Positions 7,508-15,265 of a DNA stretch of 64,000 bases are shown piece after piece. The position numbers and the translations under genes were made by a program. Positions within the stretch are counted from its first letter, which is position 1; each line of letters opens with the position of its first letter. Below the pieces are notes generated by a model. The model was not told where the DNA came from. It made no database searches and saw only the letters and a list, made by a program, of their open reading frames with translations. The stretch comes from Methanohalophilus euhalobius (lineage in GTDB: Archaea > Halobacteriota > Methanosarcinia > Methanosarcinales > Methanosarcinaceae): NCBI RefSeq assembly GCF_900215215.1, contig NZ_OBDR01000002.1, positions 62,001-126,000 of the forward strand, read 5' to 3'.

Positions 7508-7592
7508 TGCGAGGGAAGGGATTCGAACCCTCGAACTCCTACGAGACTAGGCCCTCAACCTAGCGCCTTTGGCCTGGCTGGGCAACCCTCGC
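7508..7592 (-). tRNA. tRNA-Leu (anticodon GAG)
   Basis: On the reverse strand GCGAGGG pairs with CCCTCGC; the anticodon loop TTGAGGG gives GAG, and the T loop is TTCGAAT. The long variable arm fits the class II shape of leucine tRNA. The gene is 85 nt without an intron, and the bases after discriminator A happen to read CCA. It follows rpoD on the same strand. Confidence 0.93.
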
Positions 7593-7625
7593 ACGCTGTT
7601 GTTTTTCGCCATAAATGGGTCAATG

Positions 7626-7636
7626 CTATATATACT
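7626..7636 (-). promoter_or_regulatory. TATA box for tRNA-Leu(GAG)
   Basis: AGTATATATAG on the reverse strand lies about 34-44 bases upstream of the tRNA, so the tRNA has its own promoter and need not depend on the ribosomal operon. Confidence 0.55.
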
Positions 7637-7687
7637 TTGCCCATATGGATGGCCAACAAAAATTCCAATTATGAACTTTTGCTTCTG

Positions 7688-7714
7688 CTATTAGATCCTA
7701 TAAAAGGATAATAG
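7688..7714 (-). terminator. Hairpin after rpoD
   Basis: CTATTA with TCC at 7688-7699 pairs with GGA and TAATAG at 7706-7714 around a short AT loop. It lies just downstream of the rpoD stop and ahead of the tRNA-Leu promoter, so it probably ends the ribosomal operon transcript. Confidence 0.45.
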
Positions 7715-7730
7715 GAAAAGATGTCTCCTA

Positions 7731-8531
7731 TTACAATTCACCCAGGATGTCATCAAGGGTTGAAGCTTTCGTCCTGATAGTATTAACTGCATTCATAATT
7801 AACTCTTTTGCACTATATGAACCATCGGATTCAAGAGTAAAAATAAAAGATGTATCATTCTCACGAACCGAGATTGCATCAATCCCACAGACTTCTACAC
7901 ACTGCTTGCAGAGAGAGCAATTCAATAGCCTATCATTCACAACTTCTGCAGATTCCTCACCAAGGGCCAATATATCGCGAGGACAGGCCTCAACACACTT
8001 TTCGCAGAGATCACAATCCTCAATTTTGATCACTGGCACATTTTTGTAACCACAGGCAACTCCTGCCTGCCATTTAGCGTGGTCGTGACCGTAACCCATC
8101 TTTGCAATCGCTTCAAGGACAAGTTGCTGCCCGCCTTTAAGCTTAACAACAGGGATGTTGGAATCAGCAGCTTTTACTTTAGGATCTGCGGATACAAGGT
8201 CCCCTGAATAAACAGTCTTTTCCTCACCCATTGGTGCTTCTACACTCAATGTGAGGGAAACCGTACAGGCCGGACACCCCTCTTCACAGGAACACTCTTC
8301 ATGAGGAGTAAACTCATCGAAACTTGTCACAAGAGGTACCAGGGCCAGTCTCAAAGCTATCTGTTCATCATAAAGGACTGAAGTATTGTTGTAAATATTG
8401 ACTTCATCGATTGCGAGAGTGGGGACATCGGCAAGCATAGCCCGCCTCAATCCGTTCGCAAAAGCTGCATCCACATCCGACAAAATAAATCTGGCAGATC
8501 TATCAGACAGCTCAAGTATATCGATTTCCAT
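7731..8531 (-). CDS. rpoD: DNA-directed RNA polymerase subunit D (Rpo3)
   Basis: A 266-residue subunit D, the archaeal counterpart of bacterial alpha and eukaryotic RPB3, which nucleates polymerase assembly with subunit L. MEIDILELSDRSARFILSD and FANGLRRAMLADVPTLAIDE form the dimerisation domain. The insert carries two ferredoxin-like motifs, CDLCEKCVEAC and CSLCKQCVEVC, as known for Methanosarcina subunit D. A further group of cysteines (CSCEEGCPAC) lies earlier. The frame opens at 8582, but GAGGT before the ATG at 8529-8531 sets the start. It is last in the rps13-rps4-rps11-rpoD operon. Confidence 0.95.
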   Translation of the reverse strand: MEIDILELSDRSARFILSDVDAAFANGLRRAMLADVPTLAIDEVNIYNNTSVLYDEQIALRLALVPLVTSFDEFTPHEECSCEEGCPACTVSLTLSVEAPMGEEKTVYSGDLVSADPKVKAADSNIPVVKLKGGQQLVLEAIAKMGYGHDHAKWQAGVACGYKNVPVIKIEDCDLCEKCVEACPRDILALGEESAEVVNDRLLNCSLCKQCVEVCGIDAISVRENDTSFIFTLESDGSYSAKELIMNAVNTIRTKASTLDDILGEL

Positions 8532-8582
8532 TTTCGGGAACCTCGTGAAATTACAAACCTGTCTATATGTGTTACACTGCAA

Positions 8583-8966
<384 letters not shown>

Positions 8967-8977
8967 TCAAACCTCCT

Positions 8978-9532
8978 TCATTCCTCCACAAGGGAAGATG
9001 CAATCTGAGCGGGTCTCTCCGGGTGTGACTCGGTAGTCATAGGTGATGTTCCATAGTAATCAATCATCATCTCATCCTGTTTTGATACCAGCATACCAGG
9101 AACTGTCAACTTCTTACCATCAATTGCAATATGACCATGGGTAATAAACTGTCTTGCCTGCTTGGGAGTTCTGGCCAAACCAAGTCTGTGGACAAGAGTC
9201 TGAAGCCTTCTTTCAAGAATAACTTCTGTATTTAGTGCCAAAATATCATCGATCTCGGCATCGCTTTTGATCATGGAATAACGAATCAGTTTGGATAGAA
9301 TCTGGTCTGCTTCAGTCTTTGCGTGACCGGTAAGTTCAGCTTCTGCAGAATCAGCAAGTAACCTACGGGCATCTGCCCTGTATCGTCTGAGAATACTATC
9401 TGCTTTCCAGAGTTCTTTTTTATTCCTGAGGCCGTATTTTTTGATCAGGTCAACCTCATTTGCCATACGGGAAGCTTGCCAGGGGTGCTTCGGAGTGTCA
9501 TAACTTTTTCTTTTCTTTCCGGGATAAACCAT
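8978..9532 (-). CDS. rps4: Small-subunit ribosomal protein uS4
   Basis: A 184-residue uS4, an early assembly protein of the 30S subunit that binds 16S rRNA. It begins [18 protein letters not shown], has [20 protein letters not shown], and contains the S4 RNA-binding domain around [19 protein letters not shown] and [17 protein letters not shown]. Length and order in the operon are as usual for Euryarchaeota. It starts 12 bases after the rps13 stop. Confidence 0.97.
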   Translation of the reverse strand: MVYPGKKRKSYDTPKHPWQASRMANEVDLIKKYGLRNKKELWKADSILRRYRADARRLLADSAEAELTGHAKTEADQILSKLIRYSMIKSDAEIDDILALNTEVILERRLQTLVHRLGLARTPKQARQFITHGHIAIDGKKLTVPGMLVSKQDEMMIDYYGTSPMTTESHPERPAQIASSLVEE

Positions 9533-9544
9533 ATCAAATCACCT

Positions 9545-9991
9545 TCATCTTGTTTTGCTGACACCAATTGTGGACCCACCGCGTCCTGCGGATTTGGTTC
9601 TCTGTCCACGTACCTTCAAACCTCTTTCATGGCGTATACCACGATAGGCACGAATCTTTTTAAGATCGTTCAAATCTTCCCTTATGGTCAGGTCAATATC
9701 CTGTCCAAGAAGGTGTTTATTTTCACCTGTCAACAAATCCTTTTGCCTATTAAGCATCCACACAGGAAGGTGATTTTCAAATGTCTCTATAGCTTCATTA
9801 AGCCTGGCAATACCCTCATCAGAAAGATAACCAATGGTTTCTGATGGATCTACTTCTGCACTTTCTGCAATGAGTCTTGCAGTCCTTCTACCAATCCCCT
9901 TGATACCGGTGAGTGCATAAAGGACCTTCTGCTTACCCTGCAGGTCAGTGTTCATTATACGTACAAGATGTCTTATTTCTTCGTCTGCCAT
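9545..9991 (-). CDS. rps13: Small-subunit ribosomal protein uS13
   Basis: A 148-residue uS13, located in the 30S head where it contacts the P-site tRNA and the 50S subunit. The start [19 protein letters not shown] follows AAGGAGG by a normal distance; the longer open frame to 10051 is not needed. [18 protein letters not shown] is the helix-two-turn-helix motif, and the tail [19 protein letters not shown] is the conserved basic end. It is the first gene of the operon, with a TATA box about 125 bases upstream. Confidence 0.97.
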   Translation of the reverse strand: MADEEIRHLVRIMNTDLQGKQKVLYALTGIKGIGRRTARLIAESAEVDPSETIGYLSDEGIARLNEAIETFENHLPVWMLNRQKDLLTGENKHLLGQDIDLTIREDLNDLKKIRAYRGIRHERGLKVRGQRTKSAGRGGSTIGVSKTR

Positions 9992-10114
9992 TATAAACCT
10001 CCTTAAGGACACATTCTTGCGTCCCGTAGCCCTGGAACTAAGGTCCAGCACTGCCCTTTTACAGGCTGTGTAAAAACCTATGATACAGACTTACTCGGCC
10101 CACTATGACTTTCT

Positions 10115-10125
10115 CTTATATAATG
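10115..10125 (-). promoter_or_regulatory. TATA box for the rps13 operon
   Basis: On the reverse strand CATTATATAAG lies about 125 bases upstream of the rps13 start, implying a leader of about 100 bases. The 240-base gap to the histidine kinase is otherwise AT-rich; a TATATATAATG stretch near 10270 may serve the kinase. Confidence 0.5.
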
Positions 10126-10292
10126 TTAATGTCTGAAATAAGATCAGGTCGATGTTAAACAGCATATGTGCCAATACCTTTCATATAAAAATAAGTTGTG
10201 ATCAAAAATAGTAGATATCTGTTTATTATAAGTAATAATTATAAATAAAAACCAAACAGATTATTTGTATATATAATGAGGAACCGATAGCC

Positions 10293-12191
10293 ATGACCAC
10301 TGAAAAATATACTGATGCTAAATTTGAAAATTTTTGTGGCCTTCAGATATTGGAATGTCTTGACAGTTTTTACGATATCCTGGCATCTTCAGAGAATACG
10401 GATAAGCTGATGAAAGATATTACAGAACTCCTGACAGGTAACAGTGGAGAAAATCAGTATTTCGCACGCATAACTTTTGAAGATAAAATATTCACAAGCA
10501 CCAGCTTCCTTGAAACGGACCTTAAACTTGAAAACAACATCAACATCAATGGAAATACAAAAGGCAAACTGGAGTATTACAAAAACAAATCCTCAAAGGA
10601 CACAGACTTCCTGGATGAAGAAAAAAAACTGATGGAATTGATGACAAAAAGCCTAAGCAAGGCTATAAAGAGCAGGAATGCGGAAGACAAACTAACCCAT
10701 TCTGAAAAAAAGTTCCATACTATTTTTGACAACGCAGCTGATGCAATTTTCATCCATGATCTGAAGGGCAATTTTCTGGAGATAAATCAAATTGCCTGCA
10801 AAAGACTTGGATACACCAGAGGAAAATTACTAAACCTGACACCCATGGATATTGATAGTCAAACAAATGCCAAAGAAGTACCCGAAATGATTGAACAAAT
10901 CCTGAAAAACGGTTCATTGATATTTGAAACAATCCATCTGACCAAAGACGGCAAAAAAATTCCCACGGAAATTAGCAGCAAAGTCATTGATTATCGTGAA
11001 GAAAAAGTAATACTCAGTATTGCACGGGACATCTCCAAAAGGAAAGAAGCGGAAGAACAGATTGGAAAACTACAACATCGCCTACAGAATGCAATGCGGG
11101 AAGGTAACCTTAGCTGGTGGGAAATGGAAATTCCTGGTGGCAAAGTAAACTTTGATCCCGGTAAAGTTACCAGACTGGGATATTCCCTGGATGAATTTAA
11201 AGATGCGCATTATACTGATTTCATTAAACTGCTGCATCCCCGGGACAAAGAAATTGCAATGGAAGCAATGCGCTGTCATATGGAAGGAATATGCCCTACC
11301 TATGAAGTGGACTACCGAATAAAAACAAAAGATGGTAAATGGAAATGGTATCACGACAGGGGTGCAATTACAGAAAGGGACAAACAAGGGAATCCGGTTA
11401 TTGTAAGTGGTATTGTAGTGGACATCACAAAACGTAAACATGCAGAACTTGAGATGGAAAATGCAAAAATCGAAGCTGAAACTGCCAACCGCACAAAAAG
11501 TGAATTCCTTGCGACAATGAGTCATGAATTGCGCACCCCACTTAATTCCATAATCGGATTTTCGGATATACTACTGGATCAGGTTTTTGGGGAACTGAAC
11601 GAAGAACAAACCAAGTATGTGGGAAATGTGCTTAAAAGTGGCAAACATTTGCTCGAGCTCATTAACAGCATCCTTGACATATCGAAGGTAGAAGCAGGAA
11701 AAATTGAACTCCATTACGAGATGTTCTATTTGGATGATGTTTTCAGAGAAGTTAAAACAATCATTTCACCACAGGCAGCCAAGAAATCCATAAACCTACA
11801 GATAGACCCAGCCGAAAACATTCCAAAAATAAGAGCAGATAAAGGAAAGATTAAGCAGATTCTTTATAACCTGCTAAGTAATGCGATAAAATTTACCCCG
11901 GAGGGAGGCAACGTGAGAATTATTCCTTCCACATCTGAAGACATGGTGCATGTAGCTGTAGAGGATACAGGCATAGGCATTGCTGAAAGTGATCGGGACA
12001 AATTGTTCAAACCCTTTGTCCAGCTTGATTCCACGTCAAATAGGGAATATGAAGGTACGGGGCTTGGGCTTGCACTTATAAATAAGTTCATAGAACTTCA
12101 CAGCGGATCACTTGAAGTGGAAAGTGAAGAAGGAAAAGGCAGCACATTTACTTTTTCCATACCTGTTGATCCTCCGGAAAAAACGAATTGA
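10293..12191 (+). CDS. PAS-domain sensor histidine kinase
   Basis: A 632-residue soluble kinase without membrane segments. Residues 1-135 are an unassigned sensor region. A PAS domain follows at about 140-250 (FHTIFDNAADAIFIHDLKG), then a second PAS/PAC at about 265-385 (RIKTKDGKWKWYHDRG). In the HisKA dimerisation helix, FLATMSHELRTPLNSI places the phospho-acceptor at His411. The HATPase domain has NLLSNAIKFTPEGG, DTGIGI and GTGLGLA. All boxes are intact. Its stop overlaps the first codons of a broken two-receiver response regulator, its likely former partner. The input signal cannot be read from the sequence. Confidence 0.92.
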   Translation: MTTEKYTDAKFENFCGLQILECLDSFYDILASSENTDKLMKDITELLTGNSGENQYFARITFEDKIFTSTSFLETDLKLENNININGNTKGKLEYYKNKSSKDTDFLDEEKKLMELMTKSLSKAIKSRNAEDKLTHSEKKFHTIFDNAADAIFIHDLKGNFLEINQIACKRLGYTRGKLLNLTPMDIDSQTNAKEVPEMIEQILKNGSLIFETIHLTKDGKKIPTEISSKVIDYREEKVILSIARDISKRKEAEEQIGKLQHRLQNAMREGNLSWWEMEIPGGKVNFDPGKVTRLGYSLDEFKDAHYTDFIKLLHPRDKEIAMEAMRCHMEGICPTYEVDYRIKTKDGKWKWYHDRGAITERDKQGNPVIVSGIVVDITKRKHAELEMENAKIEAETANRTKSEFLATMSHELRTPLNSIIGFSDILLDQVFGELNEEQTKYVGNVLKSGKHLLELINSILDISKVEAGKIELHYEMFYLDDVFREVKTIISPQAAKKSINLQIDPAENIPKIRADKGKIKQILYNLLSNAIKFTPEGGNVRIIPSTSEDMVHVAVEDTGIGIAESDRDKLFKPFVQLDSTSNREYEGTGLGLALINKFIELHSGSLEVESEEGKGSTFTFSIPVDPPEKTN

Positions 12192-13020
12192 TACCGGAAG
12201 ACAAAGTTGAAAAGAAACTGCCTGAACCGAAAGTTGACGAGGAAAGCTTTGTCGCTACACCTCACAATCCTAAAGGAGATGATCCATTAGTGGTGGTTGC
12301 TGAAGATGATCCAAAATCAAGAGAACTTATGCTTGCGATGCTGAGTTCGAAAGGATACCATGCAATCGGAGTGGAAAGAGGAGATCAGGTAATAAAAATA
12401 TCAAGGAACTCAAACCACTTGCCTTCACCCTTGATATAATGATGCCCGGTCAGGACGGCTGGAACGTACTTGATAAACTCAAAAAGGACAGCCATACACG
12501 GGACATACCTGTTATCATAACATCTATACTGGACAAGGGCAAAATCGACAGCATGTGGGCAGTTGAAGATTATTTTGTTAAACCTCTTGACAAAACCGAT
12601 CTTATCGAAACACTTGAAAGAGTCAGGAAAAGCATGAAACCAGAAGAGACAACGATTCTTGTGATAGATGATGAGGAAAAAGATAGAGAACTTATCCATT
12701 CCATGCTGGATTCGGAAGGTTTCGGGATACTGGATGCTTCCGGAGGAAAAGAAGCAATAGAAATTATCCAAAAAAAGCAACCTGACATTAGTACTGTTTG
12801 ACCTGATGATGCCAGAATTCAGTGGCTATGATGTTATTGAATATATCCAAAACCATGATCCTATTTCGAAGAGTCCATTATTGTCTGTACTGCACAGGAA
12901 CTTACCAACAAAAGCAGAAAAATGCTTGATGATAATGTTGCCTGCATTATGCATAAAGGAATGTTCCGGCGCCAGGAACTCGTACAACTGATTAATAATC
13001 TCAAACATAGAGATAATTAA
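12188..13020 (+). pseudogene. Two-receiver response regulator broken by three frameshifts
   Basis: Three frames must be joined to read this gene. The first gives LVVVAEDDPKSRELMLAML; a shift near 12392 is needed to reach IKELKPLAFTLDIMMPGQDG, the first phospho-acceptor Asp. The second receiver begins ILVIDDEEKDRELIHSML, and a shift near 12790 leads to LVLFDLMMPEFSGYDV. A third shift near 12866 leads to SIIVCTAQELTNKSRKMLD and ends LINNLKHRDN with TAA at 13018. The intact form would be a protein of about 278 residues with two receivers and no output domain. It overlaps the kinase stop by 4 bases, so the two were a translationally coupled pair. Confidence 0.85.
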
Positions 13021-13136
13021 TTCGCCAGATTTGCAGAAACCAGAACTAACTGAGAAGTCGAGGATATTTGTTGCATTGGTATTGTAATCGGTAATACCAA
13101 ATAGGATACAGCAGATATCGTAATACGGTGATCGAT

Positions 13137-13664
13137 ATGGATAATAAAAAGAAAATATTAATGGTAATCGCCCAGAAAAATTTCCGTGATGAAGAATTCC
13201 TTCAACCCAGAGAGATCTTTGAAAATGCGGGATTTGATATAACCGTTGCAACAAATCAAAATAAAGTTGCCAAAGGTATGCTTGGAGGTAAAGTCAAACC
13301 CGACACGACCATTTCCTCTGAAAAGGCCGATAGTTATGATGCCATTGTCATTTCAGGAGGCGGGGGGGCAAAGCAATATCTATGGGATAACAAGGAACTG
13401 CACGAAATTGTCCAGGATGCCTACAAACAGGACAAATTGATCGCTGCTATCTGTGTATCACCGGTAGTGCTGGCAAAAGCAGGAATACTGAAAGGTAAAA
13501 AGAGCACCGTATTCAGCGATCCGGAAAGTGTAAAACAGATCAAAAGGGGAGGAGCTGACTATAAGGACAAAGAGGTTATCAGAGATGGCCATATAATCAC
13601 TGCCAGAGATCCAAAAGCTGCTCGCTCATTCGGCAAAACTGTCACGGAATTCCTGAAAGAATAA
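13137..13664 (+). CDS. DJ-1/PfpI family protein
   Basis: A 175-residue protein of the DJ-1/PfpI superfamily, related to protein deglycases and stress proteins. ILMVIAQKNFRDEEF contains the conserved acidic residue, AIVISGGGGAKQYL is the glycine-rich loop, and AAICVSPVVLAKAGIL has the nucleophilic Cys in the sharp turn. Normally a His follows that Cys (A-I-C-H-G); here it is Val, so the catalytic triad is incomplete and the activity is uncertain. GGTGAT before ATG 13137 sets the start over the GTG at 13128. A T-rich run follows the stop. Confidence 0.88.
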   Translation: MDNKKKILMVIAQKNFRDEEFLQPREIFENAGFDITVATNQNKVAKGMLGGKVKPDTTISSEKADSYDAIVISGGGGAKQYLWDNKELHEIVQDAYKQDKLIAAICVSPVVLAKAGILKGKKSTVFSDPESVKQIKRGGADYKDKEVIRDGHIITARDPKAARSFGKTVTEFLKE

Positions 13665-13703
13665 TCTACCTTCCTTTTTTTGATTGTTAAAAAAATAAAA
13701 AGA

Positions 13704-13788
13704 CGCTGAGGGGGAGATTCGAACTCCCGGGGCGCAGAGCACCACCGGTTTTCAAGACCGGCGCCGTAGGCCGCTTGGCTACCTCAGC
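13704..13788 (-). tRNA. tRNA-Ser (anticodon TGA)
   Basis: Reverse strand: GCTGAGG pairs with CCTCAGC, the discriminator is G, and the anticodon stem CCGGT/ACCGG holds loop CTTGAAA, giving TGA. A long variable arm and the T loop TTCGAAT complete an 85-nt class II serine tRNA without an intron. Confidence 0.93.
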
Positions 13789-13830
13789 ACAATGAAAAAC
13801 AATCACAAGCATCGGGTGAACAGCGCTTAT

Positions 13831-13840
13831 GATATAAAAG
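13831..13840 (-). promoter_or_regulatory. TATA box for tRNA-Ser(TGA)
   Basis: CTTTTATATC on the reverse strand, about 43-52 bases upstream of the tRNA. It matches the archaeal TATA element and lies between the FKBP stop and the tRNA. Confidence 0.45.
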
Positions 13841-13851
13841 ATTGGCGAAGA

Positions 13852-14577
13852 TTACTCTTCACCTGATTCATAATCTTCGCTTTCTGCTTCTTCCTCTTCT
13901 GCAGATGCAGGGGATCCTACCGGATAAGTCTCGACAAATTTGACTTGTTCCATTCCGATGTTTTCGATTATCTCAGAAGCAATCCTGTTCTTTGACATGA
14001 GCCAGCGCTGGTTGAAACTCAGTGCAACAGGGATGTTGATAATGGCAGTCTTATCCTCAACTTCAACTTCGATTTCTGGTACACCTGTGTAAAGAGAAAG
14101 CAAACCATTTATTTTGTCAACATCACCTTCGAGTTTCTCATCAATAGTGTATTCATAGGTTACTTCTTTGCCTGCAAGGGGATGATTGAAGTCAACACGT
14201 GCACGTCTTCCGATGACCTTGGTGACCACACCACGTTTTCCTTCTATTTCTACACCCATCCCAGGAGTTGCTTTACGGTCCTCGAACTTATTCAGGGAAA
14301 TGGTCTCGACCTGCTTGGGGTCATGTTCTCCAAATCCTTTTTCAGGAGGAATGACAAGTTCTCCCTTGTATCCAACATCCTTGCCAACAAAATCCTCGTC
14401 AAGCCCTTTAATGGTATGACCGGCACCTACAACTACCACATCACCGCCATATACTCCACGTGGATTGAATATCTGGTTTTCCTTGGCCAGTTCCTCATCG
14501 GTAGTGTCAAAAATCAGACCGCCTTCGAATTTACCAGTATATGATACTTTTATGAAATCTCCGTTCTCGATTGCCAA
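13852..14577 (-). CDS. FKBP-type peptidyl-prolyl isomerase, SlyD-like long form
   Basis: A 241-residue cis-trans prolyl isomerase and chaperone of the archaeal long FKBP type. GDFIKVSYTGKFEGGLIFDTT opens the FKBP domain, interrupted by the insert-in-flap domain (GVEIEGKRGVVTKVIGRRA with DFNHPLAGK). The C-terminal region from about residue 150 is the extra domain of long archaeal forms, ending in an acidic tail rich in Glu. The His-rich metal tail of bacterial SlyD is absent. The preferred start is the TTG at 14577 (MAIENGDF), which follows GAGTTGAT; a TTG at 14586 is also open. Confidence 0.92.
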   Translation of the reverse strand: MAIENGDFIKVSYTGKFEGGLIFDTTDEELAKENQIFNPRGVYGGDVVVVGAGHTIKGLDEDFVGKDVGYKGELVIPPEKGFGEHDPKQVETISLNKFEDRKATPGMGVEIEGKRGVVTKVIGRRARVDFNHPLAGKEVTYEYTIDEKLEGDVDKINGLLSLYTGVPEIEVEVEDKTAIINIPVALSFNQRWLMSKNRIASEIIENIGMEQVKFVETYPVGSPASAEEEEAESEDYESGEE

Positions 14578-14642
14578 TATAATCAACTCTGAATTTAGCT
14601 TTTAATATGATATGTTAAAGGTCTGTCCCGTATAGCCTTCTG

Positions 14643-14656
14643 CCTTTATATAACTT
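14643..14656 (-). promoter_or_regulatory. TATA box for the FKBP gene
   Basis: AAGTTATATAAAGG on the reverse strand, about 70 bases upstream of the start; a canonical archaeal TATA box. Confidence 0.5.
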
Positions 14657-14823
14657 TTTGGAAACTAGACGACAGGATGGACGGGTAATACGACTATATG
14701 GGTCATTTATGCAAGAATATTGCAACAAAACATACTATATATATTTCACTCATAAAGATGGCGAAAAAGACATACATTGAAAATAAAAATAATATAACCA
14801 TTATAATATGTGTGGACTAGGTT

Positions 14824-15265
14824 GATGTTGGTGAAATCATAACGGATGCTATGGATAAAATGAAAGTCCACACAGAAGGAAAAGATGTCGATATAGGCAT
14901 TGATATTCAAATTAAATCATCCCTTCTCTATGGCGACAGGAACTGGTTAACATACGTTTTCCTGAATATACTGGACAATGCCTCAAAATTCACACAGGAT
15001 CCGGTAGAAAAATTACCCTGAAAGAGGAAGAAGAATATATGCACATAAAGATAAAGGATAATGGTATAGGCATACCAAAAGAAAAACTTCCGCGTATTTT
15101 TGACATATTTTACCAGATAGCTGGGTCCACAACCCGCATCTATAATGGTGTTGGCCTGGGATTCCATATATGCAAAAGGGTAATCATATTCATAACGGAA
15201 GTATATAGGCAAGGAGTATGGAAAGATTGGGTACTACAGTTTATGTGAAATTACCCAAAACATGA
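14824..15265 (+). pseudogene. Histidine kinase remnant (ATPase domain only)
   Basis: The forward strand encodes EIITDAMDKMKVHTEGKDVD, then DRNWLTYVFLNILDNASKFT, then in another frame HIKIKDNGIGIPKEKLPRIFD and GVGLGFHICKR, and in a third frame IHNGSI with GTTVYVKLPKT and TGA. These are the N, G1 and G2 regions of a HATPase domain. At least two frameshifts and an internal TAG occur, and the sensor and HisKA parts are missing. It is unlike the neighbouring kinase and ends overlapping the 3' end of the next, convergent, pseudogene. Confidence 0.8.
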
